A stretch of DNA of 64,000 nt, from assembly GCA_903877135.1 (NCBI GenBank), contig CAIRCN010000053.1, positions 44,260-108,259 on the forward strand, written 5' to 3'. The notes below the pieces were generated by a model. It was not told the origin of the DNA. It made no database searches and worked only from the letters and a program-made list of their open reading frames with translations. How positions within the stretch are numbered: position 1 is the first letter of the stretch; each line of letters opens with the position of its first letter. The position numbers and the translations under genes were made by a program. The stretch is from an uncultured Opitutia bacterium. GTDB taxonomy: Bacteria > Verrucomicrobiota > Verrucomicrobiia > Opitutales > Opitutaceae. This document shows positions 47,111 to 56,544 of the stretch, piece after piece.

Positions 47111-47710
47111 TTAGTTTTTCGGCGCCACCTTGGCGGGACCGCTGGACACGACGACAGCGGCCGGGCGCAGGAGGCGGCCGTTGAGCACGTAACCGGTGCG
47201 CACGACCGTGAGCACCTGGCCCTCGGGCGCGTCGGCGCTGGGCTGGGCGGAGAGGGACTCGTGGAAATTGGCGTCGAACGGCTGCCCCGCGGGGCTAAGC
47301 TCCTTCAGGCCGTGGCCGGCGAGGACGGACTTGAACTGGTTGAGCACGAGTTCCACGCCGCCGATGAGTGTCTTGAGGTCGGCCTTGGGCTGTTTGGCGG
47401 CAGTCACGCCGAGCGCCAAGTTGTCCATGACGGGCAGGAGGTCGTCGAGCACACGCGAGACACCAAACTGGCGGAGTTCGTCCTTGTCCCGCACGGTGCG
47501 GCGCCGGAAGTTTTCCAAATCGGCCACGGCGCGGAGGTAGCGCTCGTAGTTGTCGGCCGCCTCCTTCTTTGCCGCTGTCAGCGCATCGGTTGCGGCTACC
47601 ACAGAAGGCTCGGCCGGGGACGCCGTTTCTGGCGCAATAGCCGCCGGCCCTGTGTCGGGAGCGGTGGCAGGGTTGGTGATGAGAGTATCGGTTGGTTCGG
47701 AAGCAGACAT
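47111..47710 (-). CDS. grpE: Nucleotide exchange factor GrpE
   Basis: GrpE releases ADP from DnaK. The 199-residue protein has a variable acidic N-terminus, a coiled-coil with YLRAVADLENFRRRT, and the C-terminal beta-domain with NGRLLRPAAVVVS, all diagnostic. It lies between an AsmA-like gene (17 bp upstream) and dnaJ, in one leftward unit. Confidence 0.95.
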   Translation of the reverse strand: MSASEPTDTLITNPATAPDTGPAAIAPETASPAEPSVVAATDALTAAKKEAADNYERYLRAVADLENFRRRTVRDKDELRQFGVSRVLDDLLPVMDNLALGVTAAKQPKADLKTLIGGVELVLNQFKSVLAGHGLKELSPAGQPFDANFHESLSAQPSADAPEGQVLTVVRTGYVLNGRLLRPAAVVVSSGPAKVAPKN

Positions 47711-47727
47711 AGGAAACGGCGAATAAA

Positions 47728-48537
47728 CTATGGCTTTTTGTTTTCTTCAAGCGCTTCGATCAGCCCTTTGACTTTTTCGCCGGTTTTTTGTCGTGCTTGC
47801 TTGAACCTTTCCGCGCCCTCCTTGGCGGCCTGTTTCGCCGCGTCGCGCCACGCCTGGCCGAGATCGCTGGGCACGAGCCCGCTCGCCGCCGCTCCGATCG
47901 GCGCGAGACCCTGCCAGGCTTCGGCCGGCAGCTGCGACTTCAAATCGGTGACGTTCGTAAACGTCCGGTTGAGCCCCAAGGCCACTTCCCGCACCACCGG
48001 AAAGGCTCCGCTGTGGTCGGCAATCACCAGTTGGTCGAAGCGCAGCGTGAGCCGGCGGATCAGAAAACGCGGTGCGGGACGGGCCGCGACGGGCGCGGGC
48101 GCACCCGGTTCGCTCGCGCCCAAGCCCTGCGGCAACGCCTCGGTGTTGGTGCGGCCGGCCGCCGTCTTCGCGAGCGTGACTTTGGCCACGTCGAGCGCTA
48201 CATCGTCGAAAACCGGCCGGTCTGACAGCAGCGACGCGACGTCCGCTTTCAGGCGAAACTCGCGCAATTGCAGGAAATCGTGCTCTGGAAAACCGGTGGG
48301 ATTGGCGAGCACGAGACCGTGCAACTCGATGGTGCCGGTGAACGGGTTCACCATGAGGCTCCGCAGCGTGACGTCGCCGCCCGTCCGCTCGCGCAACTGC
48401 GTCGTGAACAGGACCGGCAGGAAAAGCATCCATGCCAGCGCCCCGATGGCAAACAACACCGCCAGGAGGACGAGCAGTTTTAGAAAAATACCGCCCCGGT
48501 TGCGCCCCGGGACTGGATATGAACTGCGTGGAGACAT
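47728..48537 (-). CDS. AsmA/DUF748-like envelope protein
   Basis: The 269-residue protein starts at ATG 48537, overlapping the manA stop (TGATG). One N-terminal transmembrane helix (about 17-45) precedes a periplasmic part with VTLRSLMVNPFTGTIELHGLVLANPTGF and RRLTLRFDQLVI, the beta-layer repeats seen in AsmA-like/DUF748 proteins that are linked to outer-membrane lipid homeostasis. The Lys/Ala-rich C-terminus is coiled. It is shorter than typical AsmA proteins. Confidence 0.65.
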   Translation of the reverse strand: MSPRSSYPVPGRNRGGIFLKLLVLLAVLFAIGALAWMLFLPVLFTTQLRERTGGDVTLRSLMVNPFTGTIELHGLVLANPTGFPEHDFLQLREFRLKADVASLLSDRPVFDDVALDVAKVTLAKTAAGRTNTEALPQGLGASEPGAPAPVAARPAPRFLIRRLTLRFDQLVIADHSGAFPVVREVALGLNRTFTNVTDLKSQLPAEAWQGLAPIGAAASGLVPSDLGQAWRDAAKQAAKEGAERFKQARQKTGEKVKGLIEALEENKKP

Positions 48538-49514
48538 CACACGAAATTCTCTGTCACCAGCAGAATGGCGGTGCTTTCAGCCACGAAGGTAAAGCTGCCG
48601 GCATAGGGCAGCAGGACGTTGGAACCCCGCTCCAGGGGCGAGCCGAAGGGCGCGCGCGTGCCGGCTCCGTTGTCGCCGGCGCAGCGGATGGTCCCGCTGA
48701 CCACGCTGAGGAGCCGCGGTTGCTCGCCCGCCGCGGTCGAAAAACGTTCGCCTGCGCCCAGCACGATGCGGCGGATCGTGAATTCATCACAATCGGCAAT
48801 CGTGCCCGAGGTGGGCGCGGCGCGCACTGGAGCCGGCTCGAAATCGGTCCAATTGATCGAGCGCAGCGATTGCTCGATGTGGAGTTGCCGCGGCTTGCCG
48901 TCCAGTCCGGCCCGCCCCCAGTCACAAACGCGAAAAGTTGTGTCGGAGTTCTGCTGAATCTCGAGGATGAGATTGCCGGCGTCGATTGCGTGCACCTGGC
49001 CGCTTTCGACCAGGATCGAGTCCCCGGCGGCGACACGGAAGTGATGGATGCACTGCTCCAGCGTCCCGGCGGCGATTGCGCTCTCGAATTGCTGGCGGGT
49101 GACTCCGCGTTTCAGGCCGACCAGCAAATGCGCGCCAACCGTGCTGTGTGCGATATACCAGTTCTCGGTCTTGGCCTCGCCCTTGAGCTCAGCGGCGAGC
49201 TCGGCCGGTGGATGCACTTGCAGGCTGAGACGCTCGCGGCAGTCGAGCCACTTGACCAGCATGGGGAAGCGGCGTCCGCCGGGCCATTTCGGGCCCATGA
49301 TGTCAGCAGAGTGTTTGCCCAGAACCTCGTGCAGCGTCTGCCCCTTTAGGCTGCCCGCGACAACCACCGACTGGGCTTCGGGCCGGTCCACGATTTCCCA
49401 GCTTTCGCCAATAGGCCGCCCCGGCGGCAACGCGCGGCCCAAGGTCGTCTCAAGCACGCGACCGCCCCAGACGCGTTCTTGGTAAATGGGCTCGAAGCGC
49501 AGGATCTCTTTCAT
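48537..49514 (-). CDS. manA: Mannose-6-phosphate isomerase, class I
   Basis: ManA interconverts fructose-6-phosphate and mannose-6-phosphate. The 325-residue protein has the zinc-binding residues in SLQVHPP, KTENWYI and the later GQVHAID, and the short class I form typical of Bacillus ManA. It would feed GDP-mannose for the polyprenol-phosphate-mannose system at the left end of the window. It is coupled to the AsmA-like gene by a one-base overlap. Confidence 0.93.
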   Translation of the reverse strand: MKEILRFEPIYQERVWGGRVLETTLGRALPPGRPIGESWEIVDRPEAQSVVVAGSLKGQTLHEVLGKHSADIMGPKWPGGRRFPMLVKWLDCRERLSLQVHPPAELAAELKGEAKTENWYIAHSTVGAHLLVGLKRGVTRQQFESAIAAGTLEQCIHHFRVAAGDSILVESGQVHAIDAGNLILEIQQNSDTTFRVCDWGRAGLDGKPRQLHIEQSLRSINWTDFEPAPVRAAPTSGTIADCDEFTIRRIVLGAGERFSTAAGEQPRLLSVVSGTIRCAGDNGAGTRAPFGSPLERGSNVLLPYAGSFTFVAESTAILLVTENFV

Positions 49515-49617
49515 GGGAGGGATATGAGTTTTTGGTGAAAAACTTGCGGGGGAGTTTACATTTGACCGCCAAGAGCGTTAGCATCGAATCCGCACTGACT
49601 TTCGTCAGGTTACACAA
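49515..49617. promoter_or_regulatory. Divergent region between manA and ftsK
   Basis: These 103 bp separate two gene starts on opposite strands and are AT-richer than the surroundings. A TTGACC box at 49562-49567 is the best -35-like element towards ftsK, but no matching -10 was convincing. Confidence 0.3.
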
Positions 49618-52104
49618 ATGTCCAAGCCGGAGACTTCAAACCTAAACAACGGACCCTCGTTCCCGCAGCCGACCTATCCTCGCAACTGGGGGGCCGCGAT
49701 AGCTTGTTTTCTCGTGGGCATGTTTCTGACGGTGGCCTTGGTGGACTACGATCCCGCCCAGAGCGCCCTGCGCACCACCGGAGCCGTGGCGAAAAACCTC
49801 ATGGGCTTCGTTGGCGCCAACACCATTTCCGTGCTGCTGCTGGTCATCGGTGCGAGCACATACCTGCTGCCGGTTTTTCTCTTCTGGATGCTCTACAAAT
49901 TTGCCATCCGCAAGTCGCGGCGGCTCGCCGGACCGCGGTTCGCCGCTATGGCCATCGCCATCGTCGCGCTGTCGGCAGGACTGGCGATGTTCAAACCCGC
50001 CAAATGGGCCAGCGACTACTTTCCCCAGGGACCGGGCGGGTTCGTCGGGTTGAAAATCTACCACGGTGCGCTCGAAGACGCGCTCGGCGAACTCGGCTCT
50101 GTGCTTTTGCTGTGCACCATCTATTTTTCGGCTCTCGTGTTCATTTTCACGAAAGATTTTGCCGCCGAAATCGAGAAGTATATCGCCGCCTTCAACGCCT
50201 GGCGCGACGATCGGGCCAAGCGCAAGGCCGAGGCCGCTGCCCTGCGCCAAAAAGCAGTGCAAGCGGCGGCCACGACGAAAGCTGTGGTCGTGCCCGTGCC
50301 CGCCCCCGCACCTGCGACCCAGACCCCCGCCGCCCCGGTCCCGGCGCCTCCGCCCCCGGGCTTCGGCGCCAAAAAATTCTCGCTGCCGAAAAACTCCGAC
50401 GATCCGCTCGCCAAACCGGTGCCATTGCGTCCTGCCGACGAGGAGACTAAATCCGCCGCCAAACCGGGCGCCCCGGCCACCGACACCAGGAAGCTCGCCG
50501 TCGATGCCGCCGGAAAAATCGAGCTCAACATCGTCAAACCCGAGGAACCGAAGAAATCCAAGGTCACGGCCTTGCCTGTGCGCAGCGACGACGAAAACTA
50601 CCAGTTCCCCCCGCTCACCTTGCTCAAGGAGCAGGTGAAACCTTCCGCCGCCAACAGCGAGGAGGAGCACCGCCGCAACGCCGAAAACCTGCTGCGCATC
50701 CTCGGTGAGTTTGGCGTCGAGGTCACCCTTGGCGAAATCCACGTCGGCCCCGTCATCACCCGCTATGAACTGGTTCCCGCTGCGGGCGTGCGCGTCGAGA
50801 AAATCGCGGGTCTCGACAAAAACATCGCCCTCGGTATGCGGGCGCAGTCCGTGCGCATTCTCGCGCCGATTCCGGGCAAGGCCGCCGTCGGCGTCGAAGT
50901 GCCGAACCAAAACCCCACGCCCGTCGGCATGCGCGAGGTTTTGGAGAGCGACGACTGGACCGGCGCCAAGGCCGAGTTGCCCATCGCCCTCGGGAAAGAT
51001 GTCTCCGGCAAGCCGCTCATCTCCGACCTCACCAAGATGCCGCATCTGCTCATCGCCGGTGCGACCGGCTCGGGCAAATCCGTCTGCATCAACTCGATCG
51101 TCGCCTCGATCCTCTACAGCGCCTCGCCCAAGGACGTGCGCCTCATCATGGTCGATCCGAAGGTGGTCGAGTTGAAAGTTTTCAACGCGCTGCCGCACAT
51201 GTTGATTCCGGTCGTCACCGAGCCGAAGAAGGTGCCCGGTGCGCTCAAGTGGCTGCTCAGCGAAATGGAGCAACGCTATCAGATTTTTGCCAAGTGCAAT
51301 GTCCGCAACATCGTTGGCTTCAACTCGCGCAAGAAAGGCGCCGTGCCCGAAGAGCCGCCCGCCGAGCTCCAGCCCACGCTCGAAGGCATCACGCCGCCGA
51401 TCGACCCGGTGGAAATCCCTGATCGCCTCCCCTACATCGTCGCAATCATCGACGAGCTCGCCGACCTCATGATGGTCGCGCCGGCCGAGATCGAGACGTC
51501 CATCGCGCGCCTCGCCCAGCTTGCACGCGCCGCCGGCATTCACCTCATCATCGCCACCCAGCGCCCTTCGGTGAACGTCATCACCGGCGTCATCAAGGCC
51601 AACCTCCCCTCGCGCATCGCCTTCCAAGTCGCCTCGCAGGTTGACTCGCGCACCATCCTCGACGTCAAGGGCGCCGACACGCTCATCGGCCGCGGCGACA
51701 TGCTCTTCTCCCCGCCGGGCACCTCGCGCCTCGTGCGCGCTCAGGGTGCCTTCGTTTCGGACGAGGAGGTGCTGGGGCTGGTGGAGTTTCTCAAACGCAA
51801 CGGCCCGCCGCAATACGCTCACACCGTGCAGCAGCAAATCGACCGTGCTGCCCGCGACGAGGACGAGGATGGCGGGACAGATGGCCCGGACGGCGACATG
51901 GGCGACGACGAGGAATTGTATAACCAGGCGCTCGACGTGCTTAAGTCCACCAAGCGCGCCAGCACCTCGATGATCCAGCGCCGCCTGCGCATCGGCTACA
52001 ACCGCGCCGCCCGCATCATGGACCTAATGGAGGAAAAAGGCATTGTCGGCCCGGAAAATGGCTCAAGCCCACGCGAAATCCTCGTGGACCTGGACAGCCT
52101 CTGA
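49618..52104 (+). CDS. ftsK: DNA translocase FtsK/SpoIIIE
   Basis: FtsK pumps DNA through the septum and activates dimer resolution. The 828-residue protein has four N-terminal membrane helices (about 20-190), a Pro/Ala-rich linker (about 215-290) and the RecA-like motor with Walker A GATGSGKS near 480-487 and Walker B DELADLM near 610. A C-terminal winged-helix gamma domain (about 760-828, STSMIQRRLRIGYNRAARIMD) reads KOPS sites. Confidence 0.96.
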   Translation: MSKPETSNLNNGPSFPQPTYPRNWGAAIACFLVGMFLTVALVDYDPAQSALRTTGAVAKNLMGFVGANTISVLLLVIGASTYLLPVFLFWMLYKFAIRKSRRLAGPRFAAMAIAIVALSAGLAMFKPAKWASDYFPQGPGGFVGLKIYHGALEDALGELGSVLLLCTIYFSALVFIFTKDFAAEIEKYIAAFNAWRDDRAKRKAEAAALRQKAVQAAATTKAVVVPVPAPAPATQTPAAPVPAPPPPGFGAKKFSLPKNSDDPLAKPVPLRPADEETKSAAKPGAPATDTRKLAVDAAGKIELNIVKPEEPKKSKVTALPVRSDDENYQFPPLTLLKEQVKPSAANSEEEHRRNAENLLRILGEFGVEVTLGEIHVGPVITRYELVPAAGVRVEKIAGLDKNIALGMRAQSVRILAPIPGKAAVGVEVPNQNPTPVGMREVLESDDWTGAKAELPIALGKDVSGKPLISDLTKMPHLLIAGATGSGKSVCINSIVASILYSASPKDVRLIMVDPKVVELKVFNALPHMLIPVVTEPKKVPGALKWLLSEMEQRYQIFAKCNVRNIVGFNSRKKGAVPEEPPAELQPTLEGITPPIDPVEIPDRLPYIVAIIDELADLMMVAPAEIETSIARLAQLARAAGIHLIIATQRPSVNVITGVIKANLPSRIAFQVASQVDSRTILDVKGADTLIGRGDMLFSPPGTSRLVRAQGAFVSDEEVLGLVEFLKRNGPPQYAHTVQQQIDRAARDEDEDGGTDGPDGDMGDDEELYNQALDVLKSTKRASTSMIQRRLRIGYNRAARIMDLMEEKGIVGPENGSSPREILVDLDSL

Positions 52105-52164
52105 GCGCGCGCCGCGGGCAAAATCATTCTTTCCCTTCTCTCGCAAACCCCCTAACTGAATCCC

Positions 52165-52968
52165 ATGCAGACCATCGGCGACCGCCTCGAAGAAGCCCGC
52201 AAAAAGAAAGGCATCTCCATCCGCGAGGCCGCAGAAGCCACCAAGATTCGCGGGGACTACCTCACGAAATTCGAGAGCAACCAGTTCGACGTTGGCCTCA
52301 CCGAACTCTACGTCCGCGGGTTTTTGCGCAACTACGCCACGTTCCTGAAACTACCCGCCGACCGGATTATCGACGATTACTCCGCCTTGGGCCACGATCA
52401 GCCGAAACCCCGCCAGCCGGGCCGGGAAGTTTACGGGCGCATGGAGGTGTCGATCGCTTCGGCGGAGGATCACGACGCCCCGCCCAGTCACGCCGCCTCT
52501 CCCGCCCCGGCAGCGCAGGAAAGCCGGCGCGCGCCCCATGTGCCACGCAGCGGAGGCGTTTCCCATGGCCCCGCCCTCGATCCGGCGGTGGTCTTCAAGG
52601 TCACAAAATGGGCGGCCATCGCTGTCATCGCCGTGCTGGTCCTGTGGGGTGCCATGTCTCTTTTCAGCGGGAGCCGCAGTTCCGTCGACCGCCCAACTAA
52701 ACCGGCGGCCAACAACGGCGTCGTGCAGACGGCCACGGAGCCGACCATCACACTTTTTGCGCTCGACACCGTGCGCGTGAAAGTCGTGCAGGAAACCGAC
52801 GGCAAGGAGCTCTTCCAGGGCACGCTCGCCCGCGGCGAATCGCGTGCCTTTCCGAAACACGGGACGATTCTCATTACCGCCAGCGCTGGCGAGAACCTAG
52901 AGGTCGAAGTTTACGGCAAGCGCTACCCGATGCCGTTCAAAGGCTGGGACCGCGCGAAGATCAACTGA
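52165..52968 (+). CDS. RodZ-like helix-turn-helix membrane protein (DUF4115)
   Basis: The 267-residue protein has an N-terminal Xre-type HTH (about 3-70, GDRLEEARKKKGISIREAAEATKI), a Pro-rich linker, one transmembrane helix near 148-172 and a C-terminal beta domain (about 190-265) matching the DUF4115 part of RodZ. RodZ couples MreB to the cell-wall machinery. It follows ftsK by 60 bp, so a cell-shape or division role fits. Confidence 0.85.
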   Translation: MQTIGDRLEEARKKKGISIREAAEATKIRGDYLTKFESNQFDVGLTELYVRGFLRNYATFLKLPADRIIDDYSALGHDQPKPRQPGREVYGRMEVSIASAEDHDAPPSHAASPAPAAQESRRAPHVPRSGGVSHGPALDPAVVFKVTKWAAIAVIAVLVLWGAMSLFSGSRSSVDRPTKPAANNGVVQTATEPTITLFALDTVRVKVVQETDGKELFQGTLARGESRAFPKHGTILITASAGENLEVEVYGKRYPMPFKGWDRAKIN

Positions 52969-52978
52969 GTGCGCCGCT

Positions 52979-53944
52979 CTAGCGCAGGCCGCAGGCGAGG
53001 CGGGCGCGAGCCATCGTTTTCGCGGCCACCGACTGGGCGCGCCCGGCGCCATCGCGGAGAATCTCTTCGATGTGGTCGGGATTGGACTCGAGTTCGGCAC
53101 GGCGGGTGCGCGCGGCAGCGAAGTAATCCCAGTAGTGCTCGAAGAGCGCCTTTTTCAGGTCGCCATAGCCGAGACCGCCGGCGCGGAGCCGGTTTTCGTA
53201 GTCGGCCGCGACCGGGGCGGGCGCCACGTGCCGGAGCAGTTGGATCGCGAGGTTCTGGTCGGCGTCGGGCTTCGGTTCGACCGGCGTGCGCGAGTCCATT
53301 TTGATCCCCATGATTTTTTTCCGCATCACCTTCTCGTCGCCGAAAATCTCGATGGTGTTGCCGTAACTCTTCGACATCTTCTGGCCGTCGAGTCCGGGGA
53401 TGACGGCGACCTCGTCGCGAATCACTGGTTCAGGCACGACAAATGTCTCGCCATAGGTCAGATTGAACTTGATGGCGATGTCGCGGGTGAACTCAACATG
53501 CTGCTTCTGATCCTTGCCGACCGGGACTCTGTGGGTGTCGTATAGGAGAATGTCGGCAGCCATGAGCACCGGATAGGTGAAGAGCCCCCAGTTTGGTTGG
53601 AGCCCCTTGGCGAGTGAGTCCTTGTAGCTGTGGGCGCGCTCAAGGAGGCCCATGGGAGTCAACGAACCGATGAGCCATGTTAGCTCGCAAACTTCGGGCA
53701 CATCGCTCTGCCTCCAGAACACGGCCTTGGCCGGATCGAGCCCGCAGGCAAGCCAGTCGAGTGCAACGCCCAGCGTGTAGCGCTTGCGCTCCACTGAGTC
53801 GGTCAGCGAGGTCATCGAGTGATAGTCGGCGACGAAATAAAATGCATCACCGGCGGCTTGCAGTTCAATGGCCGGGCGCATCGCGCCAAAAAAATTACCA
53901 ATATGCAGGATGCCAGTGGGCTTGATGCCGGTGAGAGTGCGCAT
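52979..53944 (-). CDS. trpS: Tryptophanyl-tRNA synthetase
   Basis: TrpS charges tRNA-Trp. The start is ATG 53944 (MRTLTGIKPTG), nine codons inside a longer opening. The 321-residue class I enzyme has GILHIGNFFGAM (HIGH motif), FYFVADYHSMTSL, VGKDQKQHVE and KMSKSYGN. It is the last gene of the leftward operon that contains the BMC shell protein, an unusual place for an essential housekeeping gene. Confidence 0.96.
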   Translation of the reverse strand: MRTLTGIKPTGILHIGNFFGAMRPAIELQAAGDAFYFVADYHSMTSLTDSVERKRYTLGVALDWLACGLDPAKAVFWRQSDVPEVCELTWLIGSLTPMGLLERAHSYKDSLAKGLQPNWGLFTYPVLMAADILLYDTHRVPVGKDQKQHVEFTRDIAIKFNLTYGETFVVPEPVIRDEVAVIPGLDGQKMSKSYGNTIEIFGDEKVMRKKIMGIKMDSRTPVEPKPDADQNLAIQLLRHVAPAPVAADYENRLRAGGLGYGDLKKALFEHYWDYFAAARTRRAELESNPDHIEEILRDGAGRAQSVAAKTMARARLACGLR

Positions 53945-53980
53945 GGGAACCGACAGCTTCGTCAACACCACACGTAGGCG

Positions 53981-54673
53981 TCAATCCCGGCGCGTGACCG
54001 TCGTGAGCGCCTGCCGGCTGTGCACGATGGTCGCGGGCGGCAGCACGCCGCCGAAGGCCGTGAGCGGCATGACCAGCGAGCGCCGGCCAAGCAGAGTGCC
54101 GGGCTGAAGGACGGCGTTGCAGCCAATCTCGGCGGCCTCTCCAACAATCGCGCCGAATTTCTTCAGTCCGGTTTCGAACACTCCCTCGCGGCAGCGCACG
54201 ACCACCGGCCGCTGATCGAGACGGAGATTCGAGCAGATGACACCGGCGCCGAAATGTGCGCCGCTACCGAGGATCGAGTCGCCGACGTAGTTGAAATGCG
54301 GCACCTGCACGCGGTCCATCAGCAGGCAGTTCTTGAACTCGCAGGCGTTGCCCAGCACGCAATGCTCCCCGACAATGACGTTGCCGCGGATGAACGCGCC
54401 GGGCCGGATCTCCGTATGCGCGCCGATCCAGACTGGACCGATGATCGTCGCTGTGTGCGGCAGTCTGACGGTTAGATCGAGAAAGACCAACCCCTCGACG
54501 TGCACGCCCGGCGGCAGCGCTGGCAACGGCCGGTCAAACACCTGTGCCGCTAGAGCCGGCCCGATGCGACGCAGCCATTCCCACGGCACAGTGTCGGCCG
54601 GAAAATGGGCCGCGAACGGTGACAGCGACGGAGGCAGGGCAAAAAAGTCAGAGGCTTTCACAGCAGGAGTCAT
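53981..54673 (-). CDS. Left-handed beta-helix transferase (GlmU C-domain/UDP-GlcNAc-like)
   Basis: The start is set at ATG 54673 (MTPAVKASDFF), after an in-frame longer opening that runs close to the upstream gene's stop. The 230-residue protein contains hexapeptide repeats from about residue 70 (IIGPVWIGAHTEIRPGAFIRGNVIVGEHCVLGN), the left-handed beta-helix of acyl- and nucleotidyl-transferases. NYVGDSILGSGAHFGAGVICSNLR resembles the GlmU acetyltransferase region, but the nucleotidyl domain is absent. Substrate unknown; 36 bp to trpS. Confidence 0.75.
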   Translation of the reverse strand: MTPAVKASDFFALPPSLSPFAAHFPADTVPWEWLRRIGPALAAQVFDRPLPALPPGVHVEGLVFLDLTVRLPHTATIIGPVWIGAHTEIRPGAFIRGNVIVGEHCVLGNACEFKNCLLMDRVQVPHFNYVGDSILGSGAHFGAGVICSNLRLDQRPVVVRCREGVFETGLKKFGAIVGEAAEIGCNAVLQPGTLLGRRSLVMPLTAFGGVLPPATIVHSRQALTTVTRRD

Positions 54674-54736
54674 GGTGGCTGCTCTGCTGCGTCGCAACGC
54701 CGGAAATGCCACTACCGCCGCGAGTCCGGACGCCGC

Positions 54737-55873
54737 TCAACCGGCGACAAAATCGGGGTCGAGCGGCGCGAAGACCCGCCGGCCGCTGCGGGCGGTGAGC
54801 GTCACGCCACCGCGGCACGCGACGATGGTCTTCACCGCGTCGAAATCGCGAGGGATCGCCGCTAGCGTGAGGATGTGCGCAACACGCTGCGGTTGGTCCG
54901 GTCGCAGTCGCAGCGCCGTCGGCGTTCCGGTGCGGCTGAGCGCGTTGGGTTGCGCCGACTCGGCCAGGCCAAGGTGAAAAAACGCCGTCACCTCCTCGAC
55001 GCCGAGGACGTTCACGTGCCGGCCGTTCCATGGCGGATAGTGGCGGCCGCCGTTGGAGAACCAGAGCACGGTCGCGCGCAGCACGCGCGGATCCTTGAGC
55101 GCGAAAAAGACGTAGCCGGCGGCCGGCAGCGCCACCGCGCTCCAGGCGAAGGGCAGCGTCGCATCGCTCACGAGCTCCACCAACTCCTCGTAGCCGCGGC
55201 GCGCCGGGAACCGGCTCAGGTCAACCGTGCCGCCGTCGCGGGCCGGCACGCGTTTAAGTGAGGTGAATGTCGCGCCGGTTTTCAGCACCGAGTAGCCCTT
55301 CGCTGCCGGTTGCTCCCATGCGGTGGGCACTACCTGGCCGCGAGTAAAACGGCTCGTCGAAATATATCCCGCGCCCGGCGCGTCGGGCAACGCCAGCATC
55401 GGGTGCGTGCCGACCGGCATCGGTCCGCGGAACCCCGAGAGTACATGCTCGCAGTAAACCGCCGCGTGTCCGTCGCGCAGGATCAGGCGCTTGTCCACCC
55501 GGCCGCGGCGGGCGCGCAGTTGCATCGAGGCGTGGAGGCGCACCGTGTCGCCCTCGCGCTCCAGCGCGCGGAAGGTCCAGGCGTGGTTCGCCGTCTCGCC
55601 GTGTGGCGGATGGCGCTCGCCGCGGAACGGCGCGGCGTTGCCGCCGAACGGGCAGCAGAAGAAATCCCCGCGGAGAATTCGCAGCATCGTCGGCGTGCCG
55701 GGGAGTTTCTCGTCCGTCCACGGCGCGATAGCGAAGGGTTGCACCGTGCGCCGGCCGAACTTGAACCCCACCGGTGCGAGGTGGCCGCCCGTGCGGGTCA
55801 GAAAGGCCTGCACGCGGTCGTTGGCGAAGCTCCAGCCCTGCTGCCCGGCCCGGCGTTCCAGCTTGGCGCTCAT
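54737..55873 (-). CDS. Galactose-mutarotase-like protein of unknown function
   Basis: The 378-residue soluble protein appears to be a beta-rich, aldose-1-epimerase-like fold: WTFRALEREGDTVRLHASMQLRA, LRDGHAAVYCEHVLSGFRGPMPVGTHPMLALPD. I could not place a full catalytic His/Asp/Glu set. It lies 20 bp downstream of the BMC-T shell gene in the same operon and could open, epimerise or bind the sugar entering the pathway. Family call is tentative. Confidence 0.55.
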   Translation of the reverse strand: MSAKLERRAGQQGWSFANDRVQAFLTRTGGHLAPVGFKFGRRTVQPFAIAPWTDEKLPGTPTMLRILRGDFFCCPFGGNAAPFRGERHPPHGETANHAWTFRALEREGDTVRLHASMQLRARRGRVDKRLILRDGHAAVYCEHVLSGFRGPMPVGTHPMLALPDAPGAGYISTSRFTRGQVVPTAWEQPAAKGYSVLKTGATFTSLKRVPARDGGTVDLSRFPARRGYEELVELVSDATLPFAWSAVALPAAGYVFFALKDPRVLRATVLWFSNGGRHYPPWNGRHVNVLGVEEVTAFFHLGLAESAQPNALSRTGTPTALRLRPDQPQRVAHILTLAAIPRDFDAVKTIVACRGGVTLTARSGRRVFAPLDPDFVAG

Positions 55874-55893
55874 CCGTGCAACCTCGGCGCGGA

Positions 55894-56535
55894 TCAGAGC
55901 CGCGTGAGGATCTGGCCCACGCCCTCGCTGGGGCGGGCGATGACGTGCGCGGAGATGAGTTTACCGACCGCCTCGGCGGCGGCGCGGCCGGCCTCGACCG
56001 CGGCGGTGACGGAGGCGACATCGCCTTCGAAAATCACGGTGATGTAGCCGCCGCCGAGTTTTTCCTTGGCGATCACGCGGACGCTGGCGGCCTTGCAGGC
56101 GGCGTCGGTGGCCGCGGTGACGGCGGTGAAGCCCTGCGTCTCGATCAAACCGATCGCTTCGGGAGTGTTGTTTTTTTCATTCATGGGATGGGCCCGGTGT
56201 CCGGGGATAAAGACGACTTCTTGTTCGAGCAGGGGTTGATACTCGGGTGGACTTTCAAGGACGCCCCACGCACGAGTATCGGGCGAATCAAGGACCTCGG
56301 CGGTGATCGCGACGTGCATCACCTGTGTGAGTTCCCGCGCCGTCTCCACCGTGATGCGCACGGCGGACGAATCGCCCGTGAGCTTGAGGAAGAGCCCGTA
56401 GCAGTCGTTGAGCTCCGCCTGGAGCACCTGCACGAGCGCGGTCTTTTCCACACGGTCGAGCACCACGAGCGCGGCGCCCAGCGAGTGAATCTCGAGGAGG
56501 GCGACGGCGGGGTTGCGGGTGGCGACGGCGGGCAT
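55894..56535 (-). CDS. Tandem BMC-domain (BMC-T) microcompartment shell protein
   Basis: The 213-residue protein has two BMC folds. Residues 126-202 are a clear BMC domain (EAIGLIETQGFTAVTAATDAA...KEKLGGGYITVIFEGDV...AAVEAG). Residues 8-85 form a diverged copy (AVALLEIHSLGAALVVLDRVEKTALVQVLQ). Tandem-domain BMC-T proteins make pseudohexameric trimers in microcompartment shells, often with a gated pore. Gaps of 9 bp (TIM-barrel gene) and 20 bp (mutarotase-like gene) put it firmly in the operon. No BMC-H or BMC-P gene is visible. Confidence 0.88.
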   Translation of the reverse strand: MPAVATRNPAVALLEIHSLGAALVVLDRVEKTALVQVLQAELNDCYGLFLKLTGDSSAVRITVETARELTQVMHVAITAEVLDSPDTRAWGVLESPPEYQPLLEQEVVFIPGHRAHPMNEKNNTPEAIGLIETQGFTAVTAATDAACKAASVRVIAKEKLGGGYITVIFEGDVASVTAAVEAGRAAAEAVGKLISAHVIARPSEGVGQILTRL

Positions 56536-56544
56536 CGGGCGAAG

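Noticed and set aside
49642..51837. 731-codon frame on the minus strand opposite ftsK
   Set aside because: The plus-strand FtsK has Walker motifs and a gamma domain. The opposite frame is low-complexity and without family features.
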